NCBI GenBank assembly: GCA_020072965.1
Contig: JAIQFY010000036.1
Location: 1-56,834 of the forward strand
DNA: 56,834 bases
Origin: Terriglobia bacterium
GTDB taxonomy: Bacteria; Acidobacteriota; Terriglobia; JAIQFV01
Reading direction: 5' to 3'
Positions 35,236 to 43,066 of this stretch are shown here, one piece after another (within the stretch, counting starts at the first letter, position 1; each line of letters starts with the position of its first letter). The notes under the pieces were generated by a model that saw nothing but the letters and a program-made list of their open reading frames with translations, did not search any database and was not told the origin of the DNA. Position numbers and translations under genes: made by a program.

Positions 35236-37461
35236 CTACGTCGTCACCCTGGCTCGCGTCACGCGCCACGCGCAGTCATCATCGAGATGGCAAAGATCCA
35301 GGATGTTTTGTGTGCCTTGTGTCTCGGCGGTGCTGAACGCCTCTACAGAGGGTCCGACCGCTGCCTCGATCACTCTCGGCATTACCGCAGCGTCGAACCG
35401 GACCTCGACTTTCATTGCGCCCTTCTCAGTCTCGATCCACGCCTGTCCGCCATCGGTAAGCCCGAAAGCCCTGCCGGTTTCCGGATTCACGGCGGTTTGG
35501 CCCGAAAGCTTGCGGAGGCCGGACTCCTGAAACAGCTTGGTCATCAGTGGAGAGATCTGCCCATTCCCGGTCGCGCCGCGCCATCCGAAGGGCATTAAAA
35601 TGAAGCCAAATGCAGCGACAAGCCCGGGTTCTCGCGAGAGCCGCCCCTGCCCCGCGACTTGCAGCCGCTCGAAATTGTCCTTCGTTTTTCCCAGGAGCGA
35701 GAAGTTTGGCATGGGCTTGGTCTCTGCTTTTGAATCGATCCAGCAGCCACCCTCGGAAAGGAGTTTCCAGAGTTGATCTGCAGAGCTTATTTCAGCGATC
35801 GGCACGGTCTTTCCATCACCGGAGCTAAACACAGTTCCGCGCTTCGCCCGGTAAATGGTCTCTACACGGTTTTTCAGCTGCGCCTCATAGGTGCTCCCTT
35901 GCGCTTCTTCGACAAACGGCACGCCGGCCACACTCGCCAGACGCTTGACCCATTCAAAAGGTTCAGTCACCCCCGCAGGCGCGGTCAGCAGCGCGGACGA
36001 CAAGCTGAAAGAAGCGGTCGTCGCATCGATCGGCGCAGGGACATCCTGGATCGATTCGAGGTAGGTTGGCGCCGGAATAATGTAGCCGGCATGCTTTGTC
36101 AGACCCGTCAGGTACGAAGACAGGCTCACGACAAGAGCCCCTTGTGGAACCAGTTTCCTTTCCAAAAGCGCCCAGGGGAGGGCATTTCCGGACTCGGCCG
36201 CATCCAGAATGAGAATTCGGATGGAATGGTCGGGAACATCGCGGATTTCCATTTCAGGTACAGTGGGATGATGGCTGGTCGACATAATATCCGGTACCTC
36301 TCGCCTCGCAACGATCCCGCCGGGACGCCCGATGCCGCCGAGGAGAAGATTTAATCCCGCAATAGCGGTCTCTTCTTCTTTGCCCAAGGGTCCGCCTCCA
36401 GGATCCCCACCGCCGATTACAATCGCCGGCGCGTTTTGCGCCAGGGTTCGTGCTGTCGCGATGATCCTGTCGGGAGCGATCCCGCTGATGCCGGCCGCAT
36501 ACTCCGGGGTAAACTGCTCGACCAGGTTGAGGTAGGCGCGGCCATCTTTCTTTCGAAAGTCAATGGCCTTGCGGCGGATTAAATCCTGGTCGTAAAGATT
36601 TTCATGAATGAGGACATGGGCCAGTCCAAGAGCAAAAGCCGCTTCCGTGCCGGGGTTGATGGCCACCCACTCGTCGGCGAAGGAGGCGGTTCGCGATTGT
36701 CGCGTCTCCACCTGAATGATTTTCAACCGGTAGTCGGGATCTTTTGATCCCTGAGCCTTGATAATCTCCATCATCCGGCCGGGCGTTCCCCAACCATCCA
36801 GAAGCGGGGCCCCGAAGCTCAGGATCATCCGCGTGTTCTCCAGGTCATAGCCCACCGGTCCATAAGGCTTTTCCATCATCTCCTGCAAAACACACAGAGT
36901 GTCACCGCCGAGGGCTGAAGTGGTCACGTAAACTCCATTCGGAACACTCTCCAGGAACCGGCGGTAGACCCTCGAAATGGTTCGTCCGGGTTGTTGATCG
37001 AGGATGACGATCGACTCGTTGGGAGTGCCCGGCTTCAGCCTTGAAATCGCCGCGGCAAGGGCAGCTTCAACCGCCTCCCGGCTCACTGGTGCGAACTCGA
37101 TCTTTCCGTTTTTTTGGACACGCTGGAGCGGCTGCAATGCGCGCCCGGGATGATAGGGGAGATGGTGTCCTCCCAATCCGGCCGGGCAAAGGGTTCCGCG
37201 GCTGACCGGATGTCGAGTCACGCCGGTCAGCATGACGGGCTGGTCGCCGACGCATCGAACCCGCGCCCCGCACCCCGCAGGACACAAAGTGCAAGTGGTG
37301 AATTTCGTGCGAATCTCACCATGGAGCGGCCGGGGAATCCACGACCAGTTCTGAGACCAGATGGCCGCATCATCGATGAGTTTCCAGGGAATCGGCGTCA
37401 GGAAAGCGCCCACCGCGGACCCCCCCACGAATTTGAATAAATCCCGACGCGAAATCTTCAT
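35236..37461 (-). CDS. qrcB: TAT-exported molybdopterin-oxidoreductase-family subunit (QrcB-like)
   Basis: A 741-residue periplasmic protein. The TAT signal is SRRDLFKFVGG (residues 4-14). C57-x2-C60-x3-C64-x27-C92 binds a 4Fe-4S cluster. The body has the dinucleotide-binding architecture of the DMSO reductase family (AWVAINPGTEAAFALGLAHVL-type segment, GGIGRPGGI). The stretch TPIPWKLIDDAAIWSQNW just after the signal matches my recall of QrcB proteins, which carry the fold but no molybdenum cofactor. Whether this protein keeps a metal ligand cannot be decided by eye. Neighbours identify it as part of a cytochrome-linked menaquinone reductase. Confidence 0.82.
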   Translation of the reverse strand: MKISRRDLFKFVGGSAVGAFLTPIPWKLIDDAAIWSQNWSWIPRPLHGEIRTKFTTCTLCPAGCGARVRCVGDQPVMLTGVTRHPVSRGTLCPAGLGGHHLPYHPGRALQPLQRVQKNGKIEFAPVSREAVEAALAAAISRLKPGTPNESIVILDQQPGRTISRVYRRFLESVPNGVYVTTSALGGDTLCVLQEMMEKPYGPVGYDLENTRMILSFGAPLLDGWGTPGRMMEIIKAQGSKDPDYRLKIIQVETRQSRTASFADEWVAINPGTEAAFALGLAHVLIHENLYDQDLIRRKAIDFRKKDGRAYLNLVEQFTPEYAAGISGIAPDRIIATARTLAQNAPAIVIGGGDPGGGPLGKEEETAIAGLNLLLGGIGRPGGIVARREVPDIMSTSHHPTVPEMEIRDVPDHSIRILILDAAESGNALPWALLERKLVPQGALVVSLSSYLTGLTKHAGYIIPAPTYLESIQDVPAPIDATTASFSLSSALLTAPAGVTEPFEWVKRLASVAGVPFVEEAQGSTYEAQLKNRVETIYRAKRGTVFSSGDGKTVPIAEISSADQLWKLLSEGGCWIDSKAETKPMPNFSLLGKTKDNFERLQVAGQGRLSREPGLVAAFGFILMPFGWRGATGNGQISPLMTKLFQESGLRKLSGQTAVNPETGRAFGLTDGGQAWIETEKGAMKVEVRFDAAVMPRVIEAAVGPSVEAFSTAETQGTQNILDLCHLDDDCAWRVTRARVTT

Positions 37462-37514
37462 GGTTGTGATTCTTCCTTTTTATAGTCCGTAAGCATCCTG
37501 GGCAAAAGAAAGCA

Positions 37515-37618
37515 AACCGCAAAGGACGCAAAGAAGGCGCAAAGAGTGCCAAGGAACAAATGGTTTAAACCTTCTCCCTCCTTGCGGTCTTTGCGCCTTC
37601 TTTGCGTCCTTTGCGGTT
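37515..37618. repeat. 30-bp perfect inverted repeat inside the Qrc-like operon
   Basis: The left arm 37515-37544 and right arm 37589-37618 are perfect reverse complements built of GCAAAGGAC/GCAAAGAAGGC words, with a 44-nt loop. It lies between the cytochrome gene stop (37645) and the qrcB start (37461). The hairpin could slow transcription or protect mRNA ends and so set subunit ratios. Confidence 0.85.
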
Positions 37619-37644
37619 GATTCTTGTCTCATAGAATGTGGCTC

Positions 37645-38238
37645 TCATTTATGGCACAGCAGGCAGCTGTTCGAGACTCCCCGCTGCTCATGGCACGAGG
37701 CGCAGTTATCCATTTTCTTGCCATCCCACACCTCGGAGTGAATTCGGGAGAGGGAATGGCCCCAGATGTCCCGGCTGTAGCTAGTCAGACGATCGCTCTC
37801 GTAGGGCCGGAGAGTGTCGCCCGCGCCATGCGGGCCATGACAGCGTTCGCATTGGATCTTGGCGAGCCTCACATGCTGGACATGAGAAAAATAGGCATTT
37901 TCAGGCTGGCGCGAATAGACTAGCCATGGAATTTCTGTGTTCGTCGCTACGTACTTTTCGACAAGAACTTTCTCATCCGGTGAATTGCCCAGGAGGCCCA
38001 CATGACATCCCCCACATTTGCTGATAGAAGGAATCCCATTGAAGCGGCCGTCCGCTTGGAACGAGTGGCAGTCTTCACAGGTCAATCCGGCCTTGTCCCC
38101 GGTATGCACGCGGTGGCTGAATTGGATCGGCTGGTTGGTTTTCTGGTATAGCATGCGTGGAAATCCAAACCAGCCCACTACCAGCATCACAAGAACTCCC
38201 GCCAAAAAAATCAGTCTTCCGCGGTTCTTTACCACCAT
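37645..38238 (-). CDS. qrcA: membrane-anchored pentaheme cytochrome c (QrcA-like)
   Basis: A 197-residue protein with an N-terminal uncleaved helix (~8-28, after MVVKNRGR, so hemes face the periplasm) and five CxxCH motifs at about residues 54, 75, 130, 179 and 192. FSHRVHTGDKAGLTCEDCHS, IPWLVYSRQPENAYFSHVQH and the SISKCGGCH segment closely resemble QrcA, the electron-entry cytochrome of Qrc (six hemes in Desulfovibrio). The electron donor is unknown; no hydrogenase, formate dehydrogenase or type I c3 is in the window. ATG 38238 overlaps the upstream gene by 10 nt. Confidence 0.87.
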   Translation of the reverse strand: MVVKNRGRLIFLAGVLVMLVVGWFGFPRMLYQKTNQPIQFSHRVHTGDKAGLTCEDCHSFQADGRFNGIPSISKCGGCHVGLLGNSPDEKVLVEKYVATNTEIPWLVYSRQPENAYFSHVQHVRLAKIQCERCHGPHGAGDTLRPYESDRLTSYSRDIWGHSLSRIHSEVWDGKKMDNCASCHEQRGVSNSCLLCHK

Positions 38239-39203
38239 CGCCTCCAACTCGCATACGGAGAAAAGAATTGATTAAACAGGTTCAGCACTTCTTCCCGGTT
38301 CAGGTGATGGATCAACTCGCCGTTAAAGATGCCGCCGTCCATGACCAGCCTTTGGTCTTCGGGTTGTGACTGGGCAATATGTTCATGGACAAATTCCGAA
38401 GCCCGGTCCACCTCCTTCTTCATCCACTCCACGGCCGCCTTCCCCCGAACCAGGCCGGCCCGAGCCCCGATTTCCGCCCCTGAAATCGCCGCATTCGGCT
38501 CAATGCCTTCAAACAGCCATCCCGGACCATAGGGATCCGCGACCAGCTTTTCCGGATTGGCTCGCAGGTAATTGTTCGTTCCGGTGACGTGCATGTAGTA
38601 GGGGAAGACCATGTGCAGGTCGACCCCGTTTACGGTGAGCACGGCGGTCGGCCGTTGGACACCTTTCGCAGTCAGGAAACTTAACTTGTCTACCCCCGCG
38701 ATCATCCTGGTGAGGAAGGCATCTACCCCCACGTGACAGACGCCGTCTTTGTTGGTTTCCAACCACATGTGATTTCCCGTATACCCCAACTCGAGAGGCA
38801 CCCTGATTCCTTCCACCCATTCATCCATAGCAACCTCCTGTGGCCCCTTTCCAGCCAGGCTCACTGCCGATGTGTCACGCACTTCCGGTTCCGCCATTGC
38901 CAGGTAGAGTTCGCAATGAAGGTGACTTTCGTTGCCACACCGGGAAAGCAATGACTCGCTGTAAGGGATGTACTTGGTTACGGAAGCGGCAGAGCAATAT
39001 TGAACGAGCGATTCGTGGAGGAAAGGGCAGTGCGACTGGCTCGGTTGCTCCTCGTGAAGCGTCTTGGCATCCGGGCAGGTCACATAGGCAGGTGAAGAAC
39101 ACTTCTCTCCATTTGCATTGGCCGCAGTTCGCAGAATCATCTTCTTGTAAGCCGACGACTTGCAAAATTTCACTTGTGCTTCCCTAAGAAACGGACATCT
39201 CAT
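38229..39203 (-). CDS. Cys-rich plus H-protein-like domain protein
   Basis: A 324-residue soluble protein. The first ~100 residues hold two Cys repeats of the form CPFL-x6-[FY]C...C...C (C3, C14, C35, C43 and C59, C70, C88, C96). A domain then resembles glycine cleavage H protein (LGYTGNHMWLETNKDGVCHV, GVDAFLTRMIAGVDKLSFL), but the lipoyl-lysine hairpin is replaced by FPYYMHVTGTNNYL, so it should not be lipoylated. A helical C-terminus follows. ATG 39203 has AGGGGGT just upstream; the frame to 39377 overlaps the gene before it. It overlaps the cytochrome gene by 10 nt, so the complex or its assembly is its likely place of action. Confidence 0.8.
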   Translation of the reverse strand: MRCPFLREAQVKFCKSSAYKKMILRTAANANGEKCSSPAYVTCPDAKTLHEEQPSQSHCPFLHESLVQYCSAASVTKYIPYSESLLSRCGNESHLHCELYLAMAEPEVRDTSAVSLAGKGPQEVAMDEWVEGIRVPLELGYTGNHMWLETNKDGVCHVGVDAFLTRMIAGVDKLSFLTAKGVQRPTAVLTVNGVDLHMVFPYYMHVTGTNNYLRANPEKLVADPYGPGWLFEGIEPNAAISGAEIGARAGLVRGKAAVEWMKKEVDRASEFVHEHIAQSQPEDQRLVMDGGIFNGELIHHLNREEVLNLFNQFFSPYASWRRWW

Positions 39204-39264
39204 AACACCCCCTGTCATCTTCAGAATTCCGGAATCTACAGAATTTCGGAATTCCTTCATTCGG

Positions 39265-39618
39265 TTAATTGACGGAACGATGAATGGTGGACTCTTCCCC
39301 AAACCTCTCGAGCGGAGGATCCCAATGCTTCTCTTCCCGCAAACTCCATCGGTCCTTATCAAATCGCTCGCCGCCATCGGCCATCGTCAACCCCAGTTCG
39401 GGAACCATATAGGAGTACTCGTCCAACTTCGCGGTCTCACGCTTGTCCGCCCGCACTCGCTGCATAATTTCTTGAAAGATTGCCCTCCCCAAAACCAGAA
39501 CACAGATGCCCGTGACAACACCCAACGCGATATTCGTGACGTTAAGCCAAAATGTTTTTGGATCGCCAAATTCAAACACGGTGTGCCTCCTTCTATTTTT
39601 CTTTGAAGTCTTCCTCAT
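39265..39618 (-). CDS. small single-pass membrane protein, first gene of Qrc-like operon
   Basis: A 117-residue protein. A strongly basic N-terminus (RKTSKKNRRRH) precedes one helix (~27-47, VTNIALGVVTGICVLVLGRAIF), placing the C-terminus (LDEYSYMVPELGLTMADGGERFD) in the periplasm. No family recognised. It is the promoter-proximal gene of the minus-strand operon, 61 nt before the Cys-rich H-like gene, and 25-30 nt from a sigma-54 promoter match. It may help assemble or tether the cytochrome subunit; that is inference. Confidence 0.7.
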   Translation of the reverse strand: MRKTSKKNRRRHTVFEFGDPKTFWLNVTNIALGVVTGICVLVLGRAIFQEIMQRVRADKRETAKLDEYSYMVPELGLTMADGGERFDKDRWSLREEKHWDPPLERFGEESTIHRSVN

Positions 39619-39654
39619 CACACACTAAAGAGGAAGTCCCACACAAATGAAGTA

Positions 39655-39670
39655 TGCAAATTCTGTTCCG
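39655..39670 (-). promoter_or_regulatory. sigma-54 (-24/-12) promoter of the Qrc-like operon
   Basis: On the minus strand, CGGAACAGAATTTGCA. The GG (-24) and GC (-12) are separated by exactly 10 nt, and 9 of 11 informative positions fit TGGCAC-N5-TTGCA. Transcription would start near 39644, about 26 nt before the first gene. The window encodes an NtrC-type activator in the facing operon. Confidence 0.7.
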
Positions 39671-39768
39671 AATATACAGAAATGAGGCAGCATCATTCGA
39701 TCTGAATGATTCTTAATGGCATGTTGTGTAGATGGGGGAGTAGAATGAACTATAGGTCAGCAGCCATC

Positions 39769-39787
39769 GTGTTGGATTCTCCAACAC
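39769..39787. promoter_or_regulatory. 19-bp palindrome, candidate enhancer site for the NtrC-type regulator
   Basis: GTGTTGGA-TTC-TCCAACAC is a perfect dyad with 8-bp arms, centred about 110 bp upstream of the sigma-54 match, the usual distance for activator-binding enhancers. No second copy was noticed upstream of the kinase operon. Confidence 0.6.
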
Positions 39788-40235
39788 ATCCGTCTTGATT
39801 CCCTACACGCGCCCGGGGACGAGTCTTCTTGCGCTGCTTTCAACGGCGGGGTGGTAAATTATTCTTTCCCACGCGAACTCGCCGGTGGTGCCGGAGCCAC
39901 CCAGGATCCAATTTACCGTGGACCTGGCCACCCCTCGCGCCTTTCCGTTTTGGACTTTGAACCTTGAACTGTATTTTCTGTCTTTGCTTTCCCCCTATCA
40001 CACCTCATCTTTAATTCCTGCAATAAAACTCTTTGCAAGTTCACAGAGGCCCGCCCTATAATTTTCGACAGATAGCACACAGTCGGGACCAGCTAAATTT
40101 CGTCGACGAACTCTCAGCAGCTTATTCAGCCTAACACGTGTGCAATGACTTGATGTTCGCGCGGGAATGGTACTGATTCAACGATCTGAAATAGGTTTCC
40201 GCCGCAACGGAATGTGGACTTAACAGGAGGAAGTT
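39788..40235. other. intergenic region upstream of the FG-GAP gene
   Basis: No gene is seen. It contains a short piece of the TTTGGACTTTGAACC word repeat near 39950-39970 and the promoter at 40033-40062. Confidence 0.55.
40033..40062 (+). promoter_or_regulatory. sigma-70-type promoter for the FG-GAP gene
   Basis: TTGCAA, 18-bp spacer, TATAAT (perfect -10). The predicted leader is about 165 nt. Confidence 0.55.
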
Positions 40236-42863
40236 ATGAGCACCGCCAGGCAAGATCTCATTCATATCCAATGCAATCGCCTCGGGTTGACCCTGATCAC
40301 CTTCTCGATTCTCATCATCGCGCTTGTTTCGACAGCGTCGAGGACATTCAGCAGCTGTGCGGCCCCAACCTTTCTTAATGGTCCGACCTTTACTTCGGCA
40401 GGAGTGTCCCCTAGTTCCATCGCCATCGGGGACCTCAACGCTGACGGCAAGCCTGATCTGGCGGTGGTCAACGAGGATTCCTCCAGCGTTTCGATCTTTC
40501 TGGGAAACGGCGACGGAACTTTCCGAGTACTCCAAGGCTTCTTAGTCGGGTTGGGCCCCCGTTCCATCGCGGTTGGCGATGTTGATGGCGATGGCAAACT
40601 TGATCTGGTCGTGGCCAACAGGCTCTCCAACAGCGTCTCCATCCTGGGGGGCAATGGGGACGGCACGTTTCGTATCAGGGTGGATTTTATTATCGGTGGC
40701 CATCCCTCGTTTGTGGCTCTGGGCGACTTTAACGGAGATGGCAAGATTGATCTCGCTCTGATCACCCAAGACGATGGCAATGCCACCATCCTGCTGGGCA
40801 ATGGCGACGGGACCTTTCAGGGGCCTGTCGGATTCAGTACGGGGGTCAACCCCCAAGGGCTGGCCGTGGGTGATTTCAACCGCGACGGTAAGGCCGATCT
40901 GGCCGTCGCCAACGAGAACTCCGACACGGTGTCTATCCTGCTGGGCAATGGCGATGGTACTTTTAAAACCGCCGTCAACCTGAGCGCCGGCGCAAGGGCT
41001 GATTTCGTCACGGTGGCTGATCTCGATGGGGATGGCAGGGCCGACCTGGTGGTGGCCAACCGGTTATCAAACAGCGTTTCGGTTCTGCTGGGCAAGGGGG
41101 ACGGCACTTTCCAGACTCCCGTAGAGTATTTGACCCAGGGCATCTCACCCAATTTCATCGCCGTGGCCGACTATAACGGTGACGGCAAACTCGATCTCGC
41201 CGTTTTGAATGAGAACTCCATCTCCGTTGCGATTTTGTTGGGCAATGGGGACGGTACCTTCCAGCTTGCGGTTCTTTTTCTGGCCGGACCCAGCCCCCAG
41301 GCCATCCTCACCAGTGAGTTCACGGGCGACGGCAAGGCCGACCTGGTGGTCGTCAACAAATCCACCAACACCGTCTCGCTGTTGTTAAATGGTTGCACCT
41401 CACCGACCAATGCGGTCAACCTCCAGGTCTTGCCGGGGGGATCCAACACGACATCGACCCTGGGGAGCGAGGGACCCGTTCAAGCGGGTGATGCGATAGT
41501 CAATCTCACCACCGGCGCCGCTCCTTTCGGAACCGCCGTCTTCAGTGTCACCCAGAATGGGGTCGTGGTCGCCGAAGCCGGAGTCCCTGCCTCTCCGCCT
41601 ACGACGGCCGCCCGGATCTTCATTGATCTTCAGACGGGGGCCACCGCCAAGTCCGGTCGCCTTGAAGCCACGGCAATCACGATCAACACGGGCTTTGCGA
41701 TCGTGAACCGTGGCGGCGCGACCGCGAATGTCATCTTCACCCTGCGCGAGATCAACGGACAACCCACGGCCATCGGACACGGCCTGATTCCGGCCGGCGC
41801 GCACATCGCCAAGTTCATTAACCAGCTCCTCGACATCGCCCCCGACTTCGTGTTGCCGTCAACAATGCTCACGGGCCACCAGTTTGCGACGCTCGAAATA
41901 CGCAGCGACCAGCCCCTCTCTGTCCTGGCGTTGCGGTTGACCACGAACCAGCGCGGCGAAACCCTCATCACGAGCACCCCCATCGCCGATCTGACCAAGC
42001 CGCCATCGACCGACCCCGTGTTCTTTCCTCAATTTGTCGACGGGGGCGGCTACCAGAGTGAATTCTTCCTGCTCAACACCTCCACCGTCGTTGCCAATGG
42101 GACAATCAAGATCCTGGGCAATGACGGTGTTCCGCTCAACACGTCCCTCGTCAATGGCCAGGCAGGATCATCGTTCCCCTACTCCATCCCGCCGGCAGGG
42201 TTTTTTATCTTCCAGACCACCGGGTTGGTGCAGACGGTCAACACGGGCTCGGTGCAGATTGTTCGAAGCGGCAATTTCACGCCCGTGGCGGCAGGGGTGT
42301 TCAAGTTCACCCGGGGAAATATCCTGGTGACCGAGTCAGGCATCGCTGCCACCATCCCGACCACCCATGCCCGCATCTTCGTGGATACCTCGACCACTGC
42401 CTTGGGTCACCACAACACGGGATTGGCGATTGCAAACCCGGAGCTCTTCACCGCCCTCAATTTGGCCGTCACAGCGTTTCAGGCCGATGGATTAACTCCT
42501 GTGGCCGTGCCCACAAACTTTACCACGCTCCCCGGCGGGGGACACACCGCCGCGTTTGCGGGCGAGTTGGTTCCCGGTCTCCCCGGCGGCTTTATCGGCG
42601 TGTTTGACATGACCTCGGCCTCGCCGTTCGTGGCCCTGACGCTTCGATCCCTCGACAATTCCCGCGGAGATCAACTCCTGACCACTTTCCCGGTGGCAGA
42701 CTTCAACCAGCCTGCCCCATTCCCGATCGTCTTTCCACAGATCGCCGACGGTGGAGGATTCAAAACCCAAATCATTTTGTTGGGTGCCGGCATCGGCGCC
42801 AACACCACGATCAATTTCTTCACGGATAACGGCTCCGCCCTGGCGGTTGCCAAGAAACCGTAG
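40236..42863 (+). CDS. exported FG-GAP/VCBS beta-propeller protein with C-terminal beta modules
   Basis: An 875-residue protein with a signal/anchor segment (~18-36). Residues ~58-388 hold seven repeats of about 47 residues, each with a Ca-binding D-x-[DN]-x-DGK-x-DL and ending LLGNGDGTF, predicting a seven-bladed propeller. The C-terminal half contains about two copies, plus a partial third, of a module marked by FPQ-x-DGGG, FVDTS, NTGLAI-N, LPGGGHTAAF and FIGVFDM; the same module forms the protein at 14642-15544. It is likely a surface or periplasmic protein for binding. Function unknown. AGGAGG precedes ATG 40236. Confidence 0.88.
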   Translation: MSTARQDLIHIQCNRLGLTLITFSILIIALVSTASRTFSSCAAPTFLNGPTFTSAGVSPSSIAIGDLNADGKPDLAVVNEDSSSVSIFLGNGDGTFRVLQGFLVGLGPRSIAVGDVDGDGKLDLVVANRLSNSVSILGGNGDGTFRIRVDFIIGGHPSFVALGDFNGDGKIDLALITQDDGNATILLGNGDGTFQGPVGFSTGVNPQGLAVGDFNRDGKADLAVANENSDTVSILLGNGDGTFKTAVNLSAGARADFVTVADLDGDGRADLVVANRLSNSVSVLLGKGDGTFQTPVEYLTQGISPNFIAVADYNGDGKLDLAVLNENSISVAILLGNGDGTFQLAVLFLAGPSPQAILTSEFTGDGKADLVVVNKSTNTVSLLLNGCTSPTNAVNLQVLPGGSNTTSTLGSEGPVQAGDAIVNLTTGAAPFGTAVFSVTQNGVVVAEAGVPASPPTTAARIFIDLQTGATAKSGRLEATAITINTGFAIVNRGGATANVIFTLREINGQPTAIGHGLIPAGAHIAKFINQLLDIAPDFVLPSTMLTGHQFATLEIRSDQPLSVLALRLTTNQRGETLITSTPIADLTKPPSTDPVFFPQFVDGGGYQSEFFLLNTSTVVANGTIKILGNDGVPLNTSLVNGQAGSSFPYSIPPAGFFIFQTTGLVQTVNTGSVQIVRSGNFTPVAAGVFKFTRGNILVTESGIAATIPTTHARIFVDTSTTALGHHNTGLAIANPELFTALNLAVTAFQADGLTPVAVPTNFTTLPGGGHTAAFAGELVPGLPGGFIGVFDMTSASPFVALTLRSLDNSRGDQLLTTFPVADFNQPAPFPIVFPQIADGGGFKTQIILLGAGIGANTTINFFTDNGSALAVAKKP

Positions 42864-43066
42864 GTGATTTTTGAGGCGCCGAGGTCAGACTTCCGATTCT
42901 GGGTTCATGTGCATCTCGATGCTGCGGTCTTTGCGGTCACTCCCACAATGACCCCTGACTCCGGGCTTGTGATCATCTTGACTGAGGACTGGGAAATTCA
43001 ATGAAGCAGAGGGGGTAAAACGGGAAACTCCTGAAGCCCGTGGTTCTGCTGATCACAGAACTCTAA

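Noticed and set aside
32315-39203. Naming the two H-like genes gcvH
   Set aside because: No other glycine-cleavage gene is present, the lipoyl region is altered in both and extra Cys or membrane parts are fused.
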